Of a DNA stretch of 64,000 nt, positions 17,914 to 27,655 are shown one piece after another. The translations under genes were made by a program, and so were the position numbers. Source of the stretch: Limnobacter humi (GTDB taxonomy: Bacteria; Pseudomonadota; Gammaproteobacteria; Burkholderiales; Burkholderiaceae_B); NCBI RefSeq assembly GCF_024518835.1, contig NZ_JANIGO010000001.1, positions 988,989 to 1,052,988 of the forward strand, given 5' to 3'. Below the pieces are notes generated by a model. That model saw only the letters and a program-made list of their open reading frames with translations. It was not told the DNA's origin and did no database searches. Within the stretch, counting starts at the first letter, position 1. Each line of letters opens with the position of its first letter.

Positions 17914-18633
17914 TCAGGACAAACCTGACAGGGTATTGAGTGTGTTTTGAAGGGCTCGGCTGCCCAGCTCCACATGCTGTCGGGTTAGCACTTCACAACG
18001 CCGTACTTCCCCCGCACGGAAAGCCTCGGCCAGCAGGGCAAGGGTGCCCACGTCGCGAAATTCATCTTGCATCAGGTGGGTCATCAAGCCCCACACCGCG
18101 CGGTAGGTCTCGTTCATTGAATTAAATGCCAGGCGAAACACCACATTGCCACTGTGGGCCACCACAGCACTCCAGTAGTCGAATGCCAGTTGTTGCAGCG
18201 TGGGCAAGTCGGTGGTCGCCTGCATGGCCTGCAGAATCGGGTGCAATGCATCGGCGAGCACTGGGCCCTGGTGCGCTGCGGCTTGCCCTGCCACCAGGGG
18301 GGCCAGTGTTTTGCGCAATAGCACCATGCCTTTGGCCAGTTCCATGTTCAGCTGCCCCCGGTCATTCACCACCAGGCTGGGCAGCAGTTCCAGGCCGCCT
18401 TGTTCAGCAAATTCTTCAACCACAGTGGCACCGCCATGGCGAACCTTCACCAGCCGGGCTTGTTGCAGCCGCTTGATGGCCTCCCGAATGGCCCCGCGGT
18501 TCACGCCCAGTTGCACCGACAGTTGCCGCTCGGAGGGCAATTCATGGCCAGCAGGCAAGCGGCGGCTCAGGATCTGTGATTGAAGCTGTTGAAACACCTG
18601 GTCCGAGATGGCGGTTTTATCGATGGGGTGCAC
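17914..18633 (-). CDS. FadR-type GntR transcriptional regulator, 239 aa
   Basis: The N-terminal winged helix shows the GntR signature (AGHELPSERQLSVQLGVNRG, then AIREAIKRLQQARLV). The C-terminal part (about 85-235) is an all-helical FCD-like ligand domain. Regulators of this class bind palindromes near their own gene and release on binding an organic acid or acyl-CoA. A perfect palindrome lies 21 bases before the start codon. The next gene in the operon is a fatty-acid hydroxylase, so a lipid or acyl ligand is a reasonable guess. Confidence 0.85.
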   Translation of the reverse strand: MHPIDKTAISDQVFQQLQSQILSRRLPAGHELPSERQLSVQLGVNRGAIREAIKRLQQARLVKVRHGGATVVEEFAEQGGLELLPSLVVNDRGQLNMELAKGMVLLRKTLAPLVAGQAAAHQGPVLADALHPILQAMQATTDLPTLQQLAFDYWSAVVAHSGNVVFRLAFNSMNETYRAVWGLMTHLMQDEFRDVGTLALLAEAFRAGEVRRCEVLTRQHVELGSRALQNTLNTLSGLS

Positions 18634-18654
18634 GTGCAGGTGTCCTCAGTCACT

Positions 18655-18679
18655 GGTCAACTGATCATACCAGTTGACC
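18655..18679. promoter_or_regulatory. Palindromic operator upstream of the GntR gene
   Basis: GGTCAACTG (18655-18663) and CAGTTGACC (18671-18679) form a perfect 9-bp inverted repeat separated by 7 bases. It resembles FadR-family operators (TGGT...ACCA cores are visible inside) and sits where it could block the promoter of the regulator-hydroxylase operon, suggesting autoregulation. Confidence 0.65.
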
Positions 18680-18703
18680 GAATGTACAGCAAGCGCACCT
18701 GGG

Positions 18704-19633
18704 TCAGGCTGCGCAGCGGCAGCGTTTCAGTTCCACGGCCAGTTGCTGAATCATGAAGTCGAACTTGGGGTGGCTTGCCCGAGTTAGCAGTGCGATGGTG
18801 CGGGTGGGTAGGGGCGCCTGAAGCGGTACCACGGTCGTGCTTGTGCCCGTCAAAATGCCTGCCTGCACGGCCATTTCGGGCAGTAGCGCGCAGCCCAAGC
18901 CCGCGTTCACCAATTGCACCATGGTGCTCAAGTTGGTGGCTTCAATGGCATGGTTGTCGTCGCTGTTGGTCCGGGTGGTGCAGGCGGCCAGTGTGTGGTC
19001 GCGAAGGCAATGGCCTTTCTCCAGCAGCAGCAGTTTGCCACTGTCCAGGTTTTCGAGCGAAAACGTGGCGTGCAGGGCCATTTGGTCGTCGGCATGGGCC
19101 ACCAGTTGCAGCGGTTCATCGTACAACACCTCTGCATGCAGTTTGCCGGTGTCAATCGGCAGGGCCAGCACCGCTGCGTCCAGCTCTCCACGGTCCAGTT
19201 CGGCCAGCAGCACGTGGGTTTGACTTTCCCGAATATTCACTTGCAGCAGCGGAAACCTTGTTCGCAGTGTTTCCAGAATGCGGCTTAGCAAAAACGGGGC
19301 AATCGTCGGGATCACGCCCAAGGTGAGTTCCCCCCGGGCAGGGTCGCTGGCCTGGCTGGCGATGTTCAGCAGGTCCTGGCCTGCAGCGAGCAGTTCACGG
19401 GCCCGTCGCGCCACCTCCAGGCCGATCGGTGTCAGGGCCACCCGTTGCCGGTCCCGTTCCACCAATGTCACGTCCAGCTGACGCTCCAGTTCGGCCAAAC
19501 CACCGCTCAGGGTGGATTGGGTGACAAAACACAATTCGGCAGCCCGGGTGAAATTCAATGTTTCGGCCACAGCCAGCAAGTAGCTGAGCTGCTTTAAGGA
19601 CAGGCTGGCTGCTTGGGTAAACCGGTTGTTCAT
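18704..19633 (-). CDS. oxyR: OxyR hydrogen-peroxide sensor (LysR family), 309 aa
   Basis: The N-terminus is a LysR helix-turn-helix ([20 protein letters not shown]). The effector domain holds [12 protein letters not shown] with Cys209 and Cys218 nine residues apart, exactly the spacing of the peroxide-reactive disulfide pair of OxyR (Cys199/Cys208 in E. coli). Oxidised OxyR activates catalase and peroxidase genes; the divergent neighbour is a catalase. The ATG at 19633 is preferred over 19651 because a TATAAT lies so close upstream that the longer start would leave almost no leader. Confidence 0.93.
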   Translation of the reverse strand: MNNRFTQAASLSLKQLSYLLAVAETLNFTRAAELCFVTQSTLSGGLAELERQLDVTLVERDRQRVALTPIGLEVARRARELLAAGQDLLNIASQASDPARGELTLGVIPTIAPFLLSRILETLRTRFPLLQVNIRESQTHVLLAELDRGELDAAVLALPIDTGKLHAEVLYDEPLQLVAHADDQMALHATFSLENLDSGKLLLLEKGHCLRDHTLAACTTRTNSDDNHAIEATNLSTMVQLVNAGLGCALLPEMAVQAGILTGTSTTVVPLQAPLPTRTIALLTRASHPKFDFMIQQLAVELKRCRCAA

Positions 19634-19662
19634 GGGGGTCTGCCTGTGCATCGGAAAATCCG

Positions 19663-19668
19663 ATTATA
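19663..19668 (-). promoter_or_regulatory. Candidate -10 box of oxyR
   Basis: Read on the minus strand this is a perfect TATAAT, 30 bases before the chosen oxyR ATG. A recognisable -35 is missing (GTCCAA at 17-bp spacing). The surrounding dyad-like GAT...ATC stretch (19662-19682) may be an OxyR site shared with the divergent catalase gene. Confidence 0.4.
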
Positions 19669-19748
19669 GCCAGTGGAATATCCCGTTGGACCTGCTGCCT
19701 GAACTTGCCGAAGATGCCTTCACCCGCAACACCACGCCAGACCACGCC

Positions 19749-21218
19749 ATGAATACTCGAACCTGTCCTGTCATGACCACCACCGCCGGCGCGCCGGTTG
19801 CCGACAATCAAAACAGCCTGTCGGCTGGCCCCAACGGCCCGCTATTGATGCAAGACTGGCACCTGATCGAGAAGCTGGCCCATCAAAACCGGGAACGCAT
19901 TCCCGAGCGGGTGGTGCATGCCAAGGGTTGGGGCGCGCATGGCGTGTTCACGGTGACCCACGACATTACGGCGTACACGTGTGCGGATGTGTTTGGCAAA
20001 GTGGGCCAGAAAACGCCGCTGCTGGCCCGGTTTTCAACCGTGGCTGGCGAGCAGGGCGCGGCTGACGCAGAACGCGATGTTCGGGGCTTTGCACTGAAGT
20101 TCTACACCAGCCAGGGCAACTGGGACTTGGTGGGCAACAATACCCCGGTGTTCTTTATTCGCGACCCACTGAAGTTCCCCGATTTCATTCGTACCCAGAA
20201 ACGCAACCCAAAAACCAACCTGCGCAGCAACACCGCCATGTGGGATTTCTGGAGCCTGTCGCCCGAGACGCTGCACCAGATCACCATTCTCATGAGTGAC
20301 CGGGGCATTCCCGCCAGCCCCCGGTTCATGAACGGATATGGCAGCCACACGTTCAGTTTTTGGAACCGTCACGGCGAGCGGTTTTGGGTCAAGTTCCATT
20401 TCAAGACCCAACAAGGCCACAAAACCCTCACCAATCAGCAAGCCGAGCAGGTGATCGGCAAAGACCGCGAGAGTTATCAGCGTGATCTGTTTGGCGCGAT
20501 CGAAGCTGGCCAGTACCCCAAGTGGACGGTCATGGTGCAGGTCATGTCCGAACTGAATGCCCTGCGCACCGCATTCAACCCCTTTGACTTGACCAAGGTT
20601 TGGCCGCATGCCGACTATCCATTGATTCCCGTGGGCGAGATCGAACTGAACCGCAACCCTGACAATTATTTTGCGGAAATTGAGCAGGCCGCATTCAGCC
20701 CCAGCAACGTGGTTCCAGGCATTGGTTTCAGCCCGGACCGCGTGTTGCAGGCGCGCCTGTTTGCATACGCCGATGCACACCGTTACCGGATTGGCACCCA
20801 CTATGAAGCCCTGCCGGTTAACCGCCCGAAGTGCCCGGTCAATCACTACCACAAAGACGGCGCCATGCGGTTTTTTGAGAACAACCCCAACCCGGCGGCC
20901 TATTATGAGCCCAACAGTTTTGGTGGGCCGGTTCAGGCGCCAGAATTTCAGGAACCGCCGCTACGCCTGTTTGGTGAGGCTGGTCGTTTTGACCAACGCG
21001 ATGCCAGTGATGACTATGCACAACCCCGGGAACTCTTTAAGCGGATGGACATTGAACAGCGCCAACGCCTGGGCAGCAACATTGCAGCCAGCATGCAAGG
21101 TGTACCCGGTTTTATTGTGGACCGCGCCCTGGCGCACTTTGATTGCATTGACCTGGCCTACGGGCAATGCATTCGTGCTGGCCTGGACCAGCATGGTGTG
21201 GAATACAGCACGCGATAA
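19749..21218 (+). CDS. katA: Monofunctional haem catalase, 489 aa
   Basis: The protein follows the small-subunit clade 3 catalase pattern: [32 protein letters not shown] with the active-site His, the [18 protein letters not shown] block, [11 protein letters not shown] with the catalytic Asn region, and [14 protein letters not shown] with the haem-binding Tyr. It breaks hydrogen peroxide into water and oxygen. The divergent OxyR is its likely activator. An ATG at 19773 that starts directly at MTTTAGAP is equally plausible; neither start has a strong ribosome site. Length is normal for the clade. Confidence 0.92.
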   Translation: MNTRTCPVMTTTAGAPVADNQNSLSAGPNGPLLMQDWHLIEKLAHQNRERIPERVVHAKGWGAHGVFTVTHDITAYTCADVFGKVGQKTPLLARFSTVAGEQGAADAERDVRGFALKFYTSQGNWDLVGNNTPVFFIRDPLKFPDFIRTQKRNPKTNLRSNTAMWDFWSLSPETLHQITILMSDRGIPASPRFMNGYGSHTFSFWNRHGERFWVKFHFKTQQGHKTLTNQQAEQVIGKDRESYQRDLFGAIEAGQYPKWTVMVQVMSELNALRTAFNPFDLTKVWPHADYPLIPVGEIELNRNPDNYFAEIEQAAFSPSNVVPGIGFSPDRVLQARLFAYADAHRYRIGTHYEALPVNRPKCPVNHYHKDGAMRFFENNPNPAAYYEPNSFGGPVQAPEFQEPPLRLFGEAGRFDQRDASDDYAQPRELFKRMDIEQRQRLGSNIAASMQGVPGFIVDRALAHFDCIDLAYGQCIRAGLDQHGVEYSTR

Positions 21219-21227
21219 GGCAATTCA

Positions 21228-22043
21228 TCACTGTGAACGCTTGAACACATGACTTTGCATGGACAGTGCCCCGTAGCGCACCTCTTCCGGCAGTGTTTCA
21301 AGCTCCCAAGAGCCTGCTGCCGCTCCCACCGCAAACGGCAATGGTAGGTAGTGATCGTCGTCGGGGTGTGCCCGGTGAAAGTGGGGTGCCTGTTGTGCGG
21401 CCTTCACGATGGCCAGGGTGTCTTGTGCTTGCAGACGACCTCGAATCCAGTCGGTGAATTCGGTCACATAGCCAGGCAAGGCTTGGCTGTGTGCGGCACC
21501 ACCGAGCTTCAGGTCGTTGAAATTGTGGGTCAAGCTGCCACTGCCCACCACCACCGCATGGTGGTTTCGCGCAAAGTCCGACAGCGCTTCCCCCACGGCG
21601 AAAGCGTCCTGTGGCGTCCAGTGCGCCGGCATGCTCAATTGAACCACGGGCGGCCCACCCTGGGGAAACAGGTGCAGGTACGGCACCCAGACACCGTGGT
21701 CAAAGCCCTGCTGGGGCGCTGCCTCCGCCGGTAAACCGTGCAAGGCCAACCGCTCCATCAATGCCAGTGCCAGTGCAGGGTCTCCCTGAATGTCCGGGTT
21801 CAAGCCATACAAAACGTTGGGGAAACCAAAAAAATCATGAACAATCGCGGGCTGCGCGTGGGTGGTCACCTGCAAATGCTGGCTGCGCCAGTGCGGGCTC
21901 AGGACGATCAATGCCCGCGTTTTCTGGGCCAGCAAGCGTTGTCCCACCTGTTTTAGCGCGTCACCCGGGGCGCCAGGTTCCAATGCAAAGGTGGGCGCAC
22001 CGTGGCTAATAAACAGGGCATCAATGGGGGCATGGGTGGGCAC
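21228..22043 (-). CDS. ygiD: YgiD/DODA-type class III extradiol dioxygenase, 271 aa
   Basis: The protein has the family's metal-ligand and fold motifs: LFISHGAPTFAL, RALIVLSPHW, IVHDFFGFP, FDHGVWVPYLHLFP and VVVGSGSLTHNF. Members are zinc- or iron-dependent ring-opening dioxygenases; E. coli YgiD opens L-DOPA at the 4,5 position. The start is the GTG at 22043, because AGGAG lies 6 bases upstream; the GTG 15 bases further out has no ribosome site. It is convergent with the catalase gene, 9 bases away. Confidence 0.85.
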   Translation of the reverse strand: MPTHAPIDALFISHGAPTFALEPGAPGDALKQVGQRLLAQKTRALIVLSPHWRSQHLQVTTHAQPAIVHDFFGFPNVLYGLNPDIQGDPALALALMERLALHGLPAEAAPQQGFDHGVWVPYLHLFPQGGPPVVQLSMPAHWTPQDAFAVGEALSDFARNHHAVVVGSGSLTHNFNDLKLGGAAHSQALPGYVTEFTDWIRGRLQAQDTLAIVKAAQQAPHFHRAHPDDDHYLPLPFAVGAAAGSWELETLPEEVRYGALSMQSHVFKRSQ

Positions 22044-22159
22044 ATCAAACTCCTGCACAAGCGCACCGACTCAGTGTAACGTAGACCCCAATCTTGCTTG
22101 TCGTAACTTTTTGAACGACATCGACGAAATTCCAGCAGCCCACACACTCGGACCTGTTC

Positions 22160-24307
22160 ATGAAAAAAATTCTCCTGCTGGCCATTGCCGCAGCACTGGT
22201 GGCGGTTTTTGCCTTCGATCTGCAAAACCTGCTCACGCTGGATTCCCTGAAAAACAGCCTCGATGATTTTCGGCGCTTCCAAGCCCAGTCGCCCTTTTGG
22301 GTCTCTGGCATTTACTTCGCCATCTATGTGGTGGTCACCGCGTTTTCCATTCCCGGGGCCGCTGTCATGACCCTGGCTGGTGGCGCATTGTTCGGACTGT
22401 GGCAAGGGCTCTTGCTGGTGTCGTTTGCCTCAACCCTTGGCGCCACGCTGGCCTTTTTGGGCGCCCGTTATTTTTTGCGTGATGCAGTGCAGGCCAAGTT
22501 TGGCGGCCGACTGAATGCCATCAATGCCGGGGTTGAAAAAGAGGGTGCGTTTTATTTGTTCACACTGCGCCTGGTGCCCGTGTTTCCCTTCTTTCTCATC
22601 AACCTCTTGATGGGTTTAACCCGGATGAAAGCCTGGACTTTTTTCTGGGTCAGCCAGCTGGGCATGTTTGCCGGCACGGTGGTGTACGTGAATGCAGGGA
22701 CTGAACTGGCCAAGATCACCAGCCTGGCCGGCATTTTGTCGCCGGGTCTCATTGCCTCATTTGTGGTATTGGGCTTTTTCCCGTTGGTGGCCAAGAAAAT
22801 CATTGATCGCATCCAGGCCCGTCGGGTGTACGCACGGTGGGCCAAGCCTGCCCGATTCGACCGCAATCTCATCGTGATTGGCGGCGGCGCTGCAGGCCTG
22901 GTCTCCGCCTACATTGCAGCGGCGGTCAAGGCCAAGGTGACTTTGATTGAGGCCCACAAAATGGGTGGCGATTGTTTGAACTACGGTTGCGTGCCCTCCA
23001 AGGCACTGATCAAAAGCGCGAAACTGGCGCATCAAATGAGCCTGGCTGATCGCTATGGTCTGCAGGCCGCAACCCCCCGTTTCAGTTTCAAAACGGTGAT
23101 GCAGCGGGTGCAGGATGTGATTCGCGCCATTGAACCGCATGACAGCATTGAGCGTTACACCGGTTTGGGTGTGGAGGTGTTGCAAGGCCATGCCACGCTG
23201 GTCGACCCATGGACGGTGGAGGTTCGCCACACGGGCGGAGGGACGAGCCGCCTCACCGCCCGTAGCATTGTGATTGCTGCGGGTGCCCAGCCGTTTATTC
23301 CCCCGTTGCCGGGTATTCAGGACGCAGGGGTGCTCACCAGCGACACGTTGTGGGAAGCCCTCGCCCAGCGGGATGAGGCACCCAAGCGCCTGGTGGTGCT
23401 GGGCGGAGGCCCCATTGGCTGCGAATTGGCGCAGGCGTTTGCCCGCTTGGGTTCGCAGGTGGTGCAAGTGGAAATGGCGTCACGCATTCTGGTCAGGGAA
23501 GACGATGACGTGGCCGCGTTGGCCCTCCAGAGTTTGCAGGCCGATGGTGTTCAAGTGTTGACCAGCCACAAAGCCCTGCGTTTTGAATGCACCAACCAAC
23601 ACAAGGTGTTGGTGGCTGAGCATGCCGGTGGTGAGGTTCGAATCCCCTTCGATGACGTGATTTGCGCGGTGGGGCGCAGTGCCCGGCTCACCGGTTATGG
23701 GTTGGAAGGATTGGGCATTGAAACCCAGCGCACGGTCGTCACCAATGAATATCTTGAAACCCTGTATCCCAACATTTTTGCAGCCGGCGACGTGGCTGGC
23801 CCTTACCAGTTCACCCACACGGCAGCGCATCAAGCCTGGTATGCCGCTGTCAACGCCTTGTTTGGACAATTTAAAAAGTTCAAGGTGGACTACTCGGTCA
23901 TCCCGTGGGCGACGTTCATCGATCCTGAGGTGGCCCGTGTGGGTTTGAATGAGCAGGATGCCAAGGCGCAAGGCGTTGCGTATGAAGTGACCCGGTATGG
24001 TATTGACGACCTGGACCGCGCCATTGCTGACAGCGATGCCCATGGGTTTGTCAAGGTACTCACTGTGCCCGGCAAAGACAAAATCCTGGGGGTTACGATT
24101 GTGGGCGTTCACGCGGGTGACCTGCTCGCCGAATTTGTGCTGGCCATGAAACATGGTTTGGGCTTGAACAAAATTCTCGGCACCATCCATACCTATCCGA
24201 CCCTGTCCGAAGCCAACAAATATGCAGCGGGTGAATGGAAACGCGCGCACGCACCGCAACGGGTTTTGGCCTGGTTGGCCCGATACCACACCTGGCGGCG
24301 GGGTTAA
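22160..24307 (+). CDS. VTT membrane domain fused to mercuric-reductase-like flavoprotein, 715 aa
   Basis: Residues 1-220 are a TVP38/TMEM64 (VTT, DedA-like) membrane domain: several hydrophobic helices with the family's GAAVMTLAGGALFG and LRLVPVFPFFLINLLMGLT. From about 230 on, the protein is a class I pyridine-nucleotide disulfide oxidoreductase with IGGGAAGLVSAY (FAD), the redox pair Cys272/Cys277 in GGDCLNYGCVPSKA, a second Rossmann site VLGGGPIGCELAQ, and a dimerisation domain with HTYPTLSE. The MerA N-terminal metal domain and C-terminal Cys pair are absent, so metal reduction is doubtful. This fusion is seen in other bacteria; its electron acceptor is not known to me. Confidence 0.88.
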   Translation: MKKILLLAIAAALVAVFAFDLQNLLTLDSLKNSLDDFRRFQAQSPFWVSGIYFAIYVVVTAFSIPGAAVMTLAGGALFGLWQGLLLVSFASTLGATLAFLGARYFLRDAVQAKFGGRLNAINAGVEKEGAFYLFTLRLVPVFPFFLINLLMGLTRMKAWTFFWVSQLGMFAGTVVYVNAGTELAKITSLAGILSPGLIASFVVLGFFPLVAKKIIDRIQARRVYARWAKPARFDRNLIVIGGGAAGLVSAYIAAAVKAKVTLIEAHKMGGDCLNYGCVPSKALIKSAKLAHQMSLADRYGLQAATPRFSFKTVMQRVQDVIRAIEPHDSIERYTGLGVEVLQGHATLVDPWTVEVRHTGGGTSRLTARSIVIAAGAQPFIPPLPGIQDAGVLTSDTLWEALAQRDEAPKRLVVLGGGPIGCELAQAFARLGSQVVQVEMASRILVREDDDVAALALQSLQADGVQVLTSHKALRFECTNQHKVLVAEHAGGEVRIPFDDVICAVGRSARLTGYGLEGLGIETQRTVVTNEYLETLYPNIFAAGDVAGPYQFTHTAAHQAWYAAVNALFGQFKKFKVDYSVIPWATFIDPEVARVGLNEQDAKAQGVAYEVTRYGIDDLDRAIADSDAHGFVKVLTVPGKDKILGVTIVGVHAGDLLAEFVLAMKHGLGLNKILGTIHTYPTLSEANKYAAGEWKRAHAPQRVLAWLARYHTWRRG

Positions 24308-24437
24308 TCCACTCGCTATTCCATGAAAAAACGGTTGGAGTGATGTGACGGGTGATTGCCCTTGGGTGACGTATTTCGTGAACACAGACAGGGGTTGTTA
24401 GAGTCAGCCACTTGTCTGGATTTCTCGGCCTGTTCCC

Positions 24438-25520
24438 GTGACCACCGCAGTGCACACCCTCCATCCCGACCTGTCTTCCACGGCTTTGCTGGATGCCGCA
24501 CTGCCAGATTGGTCGTGCGCATTGCCCAGCCCCAGTGGTGCCTCCAGTGGTGGCCCCAACCTCGAATACGACAACCGCTTTCTGGCCTTGGTTCAGGCGT
24601 CTCATGGTCGTCCTGAATCCCAGTTTGAACCTGCCGTACCCCCAGACTGGACCGTGGTCGAGCGGGATTCGCTTCGGCTTCTGAACGAGAGCCGGGATCT
24701 CCGGCTGGTGTGCCTGCTGCTGCAGTCCCAATTGGCGCTCCATGGGCTAGCCCATGCTGTGCCGGTGCTGGTTGGCTGGGCTGAGCTGGTGCGTCGCTGC
24801 TGGCCTGTGTTGAACCCCCCGCTGGACGATGGTGACCCCTATCCGCGCTTGCAGGTTATTGAATCCATGGGCAGTGGAAGCCCTTTTTTTCAGACCTTTC
24901 GCGGCGCACGGGTGTACCAGCATGTGGCGCTGGGTGATTTGCGCATTCGTGATTTTGAACCTTCTGCTGGCACGGTGCAGGCTTCTGGTTCAGCGTTTAA
25001 TCGCGATCAACTGGTGCAGTTCCTGCACGACCATCCCGCTGTTTTGGCCGAACTCCTGAGCACGGTGCAGGCCAGCCGTGCCGCACTGGATGACCTGTCT
25101 GCCGCGTATGCCCACTGGTTGCCAGGCGAGCCTTTGCCGGCGCTGGAGGCCCTGAGCAAGGCGATTGACCACATTGCCCATGTTCTACCGGAACTTCCAC
25201 CTGTGGTTAAAACACCCAATGGGCTTGATGTGAGCGCCGTTCCTGAGCCAACGAATGCCACCGCAGCCGCCTTGCACAGCCTGACGATGGAGGTGCACAA
25301 CCGAGCCCAGGCGCTGCAAGCGATCGACGCGGTGTGTCGGTACCTTGAACAGGCTGAGCCCACCAGCCCAGCACAGTGGTTGTTGAAGCGGGCTCGTCGG
25401 CTGATTGACAAAAACTTTCTGGAGTTGGTCAAAGACCTGGCACCCGACGCGCTGAGCGACGTGGCTCGCATCATGGGGGTGGACCCCGAATCCCTGAACC
25501 AGTCCGATGGGTCGGGGTAA
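24438..25520 (+). CDS. tssA: TssA, type VI secretion cap/priming protein, 360 aa
   Basis: The N-terminal ImpA-type domain shows EYDNRFLALVQAS and, further on, the conserved helical region NESRDLRLVCLL through GWAELVRRCWPVLNPPLDD. TssA primes and caps the growing sheath and tube. It is the first gene of the type VI operon, 130 bases after the upstream flavoprotein gene. The start is GTG with no clear ribosome site, but no better start exists. The C-terminal part (from about 250) is helical, as in short TssA types. Confidence 0.8.
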   Translation: MTTAVHTLHPDLSSTALLDAALPDWSCALPSPSGASSGGPNLEYDNRFLALVQASHGRPESQFEPAVPPDWTVVERDSLRLLNESRDLRLVCLLLQSQLALHGLAHAVPVLVGWAELVRRCWPVLNPPLDDGDPYPRLQVIESMGSGSPFFQTFRGARVYQHVALGDLRIRDFEPSAGTVQASGSAFNRDQLVQFLHDHPAVLAELLSTVQASRAALDDLSAAYAHWLPGEPLPALEALSKAIDHIAHVLPELPPVVKTPNGLDVSAVPEPTNATAAALHSLTMEVHNRAQALQAIDAVCRYLEQAEPTSPAQWLLKRARRLIDKNFLELVKDLAPDALSDVARIMGVDPESLNQSDGSG

Positions 25521-25597
25521 CGCCTGGGCGGCCGTGGATCAGGCACGGCTCCCACTGTTCTGTTTCAAAACTGCCCAACTTTCAATAAGGCCTGCCC

Positions 25598-26125
25598 ATG
25601 AGTGGACAAAAATTTCTTGCTCGCAACCGCGCACCCCGCGTTCAGATTGAATACGACGTGGAGGTGTATGGTGCTCAGAAGAAGGTGCAACTGCCCTTTG
25701 TCATGGGCGTCTTGTCCGACTTGTCGGGTCAGTCCGAGGTTCCCTTGGCGCCACTGTCCGAGCGTGACTTCCTCGAAGTGGACACCGACAACCTGGATGC
25801 CCGCATGAAAAGCATTCGCCCGCGTGCTGCATTTCACGTGGCCAATGCGCTCACTGGTGAGGGTAGCCTCGCGATCAACCTCACATTTGAATCCATGGAT
25901 GACTTCAGCCCTGCAGCGATTGCCCGGCAGGTGGAGCCCTTGCGCCAGTTGCTGGAAGCCCGTCAACAGCTGGCCAATTTGCTGACCTACATGGACGGCA
26001 AAAATGGTGCTGAGGCATTGCTGGCCAAATTGCTGGCAGACCCCGGTTTGCTGAAGGCACTGTCGGGTGCCGCCAAGCCGGTTACCAATGCGGACGCCAC
26101 ACCACCCAACCCTGTCGGAGAATGA
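25598..26125 (+). CDS. tssB: TssB (VipA), small sheath subunit, 175 aa
   Basis: The sequence follows TssB closely: KFLARNRAPRVQIEYDVEV near the start, LPFVMGVLSDLSG, and FESMDDFSPAAIARQVEPL with the family's dense helix. TssB pairs with TssC to build the contractile sheath. It lies 77 bases after tssA and one base before tssC, so the two sheath genes are translated together. Confidence 0.95.
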   Translation: MSGQKFLARNRAPRVQIEYDVEVYGAQKKVQLPFVMGVLSDLSGQSEVPLAPLSERDFLEVDTDNLDARMKSIRPRAAFHVANALTGEGSLAINLTFESMDDFSPAAIARQVEPLRQLLEARQQLANLLTYMDGKNGAEALLAKLLADPGLLKALSGAAKPVTNADATPPNPVGE

Positions 26126-26126
26126 C

Positions 26127-27617
26127 ATGTCCAACTTGCAGAAAAGCCATGCGCTTGACGTGCTGGAACTGGATGGCAGCGATTTGTCTGCCTTGTTGAA
26201 TCGTGAATTCAAACCCAAAACTGAGGAGGCCCGCTCGGCCGTTGAATCCGCCGTGGTCACCCTGGCGCATCAAGCACTCAGTAGCGCGGCACGGGTGTCC
26301 GACGATGTGGTGGATTCCATTGAGCGAATGATCTGCGCGATTGATGAAAAGCTCACCGCACAAATCAATGCAATCCTGCACCATCCTGATTTCCAGCAAT
26401 TGGAAAGCGCTTGGCGCGGGCTCCATTACCTGGTCAACAACACCGAGGTTGATGAGTTCCTGAAAATTCGTTTCATGAATGTGTCCAAGACCGAACTCGC
26501 CAAGAGCTTGAAACGGCACAAGGGTGTGTCTTGGGATCAAAGCCCTGTATTCAAAAAAATCTATGAGGCCGAGTACGGGCAGTTTGGTGGCGAGCCCTAT
26601 GGTTGCTTGGTGGGTGATTATTACTTCGATCATTCCCCGCAGGATGTTGAAATGCTGGGTGAAATCGCCAAAATTGCAGCAGCAGCGCACGCACCTTTTT
26701 TGTCAGCGGTGTCACCTGCCACCTTGCAAATGGACTCCTGGCAGGAGCTGTCCAACCCCCGAGATCTGACCAAAATCTTCTCCACCCCGGATTACGCCGC
26801 CTGGCGAAGTTTGCGGGAATCGGAAGATGCCAAGTACCTGGGTATGACCATGCCCCGTTTTCTGGCGCGTCAGCCCTATGGCGCCAAAACCAATCCCGTG
26901 GAGGCTTTTGCATTCGAAGAGGACACCGGGGTTGCAGACCACAGCCGATATGCCTGGGCCAACTCGGCCTATGCCATGGCCGTCAACATCAACCGCTCGT
27001 TCAAGCAATACGGCTGGTGTTCTCAAATCCGGGGTATTGAGTCTGGAGGTGCAGTCCCCAACTTGCCCACCCACACCTTCCCCACCGACGATGGGGGCGT
27101 GGACATGAAATGCCCCACTGAAATCGCCATTTCGGATCGTCGGGAAGCCGAGTTGAGCAAAAGTGGTTTCTTGCCCCTGGTTCACAAGAAGAACAGCGAT
27201 TTGGCGGCATTCATTGGTGCGCAGTCCTTGCACAAGCCCGCCGAGTACGATGATCCGGATGCCACTGCGAACGCCAAGCTGGCAGCGCGCTTGCCCTACC
27301 TGTTTGCCACCTGTCGGTTTGCGCATTATCTGAAGTGCATCGTGCGCGACAAAATCGGTTCCTTCAAAGAACGCTCGGACATGCAACGCTGGTTGCAGGA
27401 CTGGATTATGCAGTACGTGGATGGCGATCCAGCCAACTCATCCGATTCTGTCAAAGCCACTCGCCCGCTGGCTGCTGCCGAAGTGGTGGTTGAAGACATT
27501 GAAGGCAATCCAGGCATGTACGCCTCGAAATTTTATTTGCGCCCCCACTACCAACTGGAGGGGCTCACCGTGTCTTTGCGGTTGGTCAGCAAACTGCCAT
27601 CTGCCAAAGCATCTTGA
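26127..27617 (+). CDS. tssC: TssC (VipB), large sheath subunit, 496 aa
   Basis: The ATG at 26127 lies one base after the tssB stop and is preferred over an in-frame start 60 bases upstream inside tssB. Typical TssC stretches are present: QLESAWRGLHYLV, GLVGDYYFDHSPQDVE-like text at about 165, FLARQPYG, and a C-terminal MYASKFYLRPHYQLEGL. It forms the outer sheath with TssB, contracts to drive the Hcp tube, and is recycled by ClpV. Length is normal. Confidence 0.96.
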   Translation: MSNLQKSHALDVLELDGSDLSALLNREFKPKTEEARSAVESAVVTLAHQALSSAARVSDDVVDSIERMICAIDEKLTAQINAILHHPDFQQLESAWRGLHYLVNNTEVDEFLKIRFMNVSKTELAKSLKRHKGVSWDQSPVFKKIYEAEYGQFGGEPYGCLVGDYYFDHSPQDVEMLGEIAKIAAAAHAPFLSAVSPATLQMDSWQELSNPRDLTKIFSTPDYAAWRSLRESEDAKYLGMTMPRFLARQPYGAKTNPVEAFAFEEDTGVADHSRYAWANSAYAMAVNINRSFKQYGWCSQIRGIESGGAVPNLPTHTFPTDDGGVDMKCPTEIAISDRREAELSKSGFLPLVHKKNSDLAAFIGAQSLHKPAEYDDPDATANAKLAARLPYLFATCRFAHYLKCIVRDKIGSFKERSDMQRWLQDWIMQYVDGDPANSSDSVKATRPLAAAEVVVEDIEGNPGMYASKFYLRPHYQLEGLTVSLRLVSKLPSAKAS

Positions 27618-27655
27618 TGCATCACGTATTCCAACAACTTATTTGAGAGGGATTT

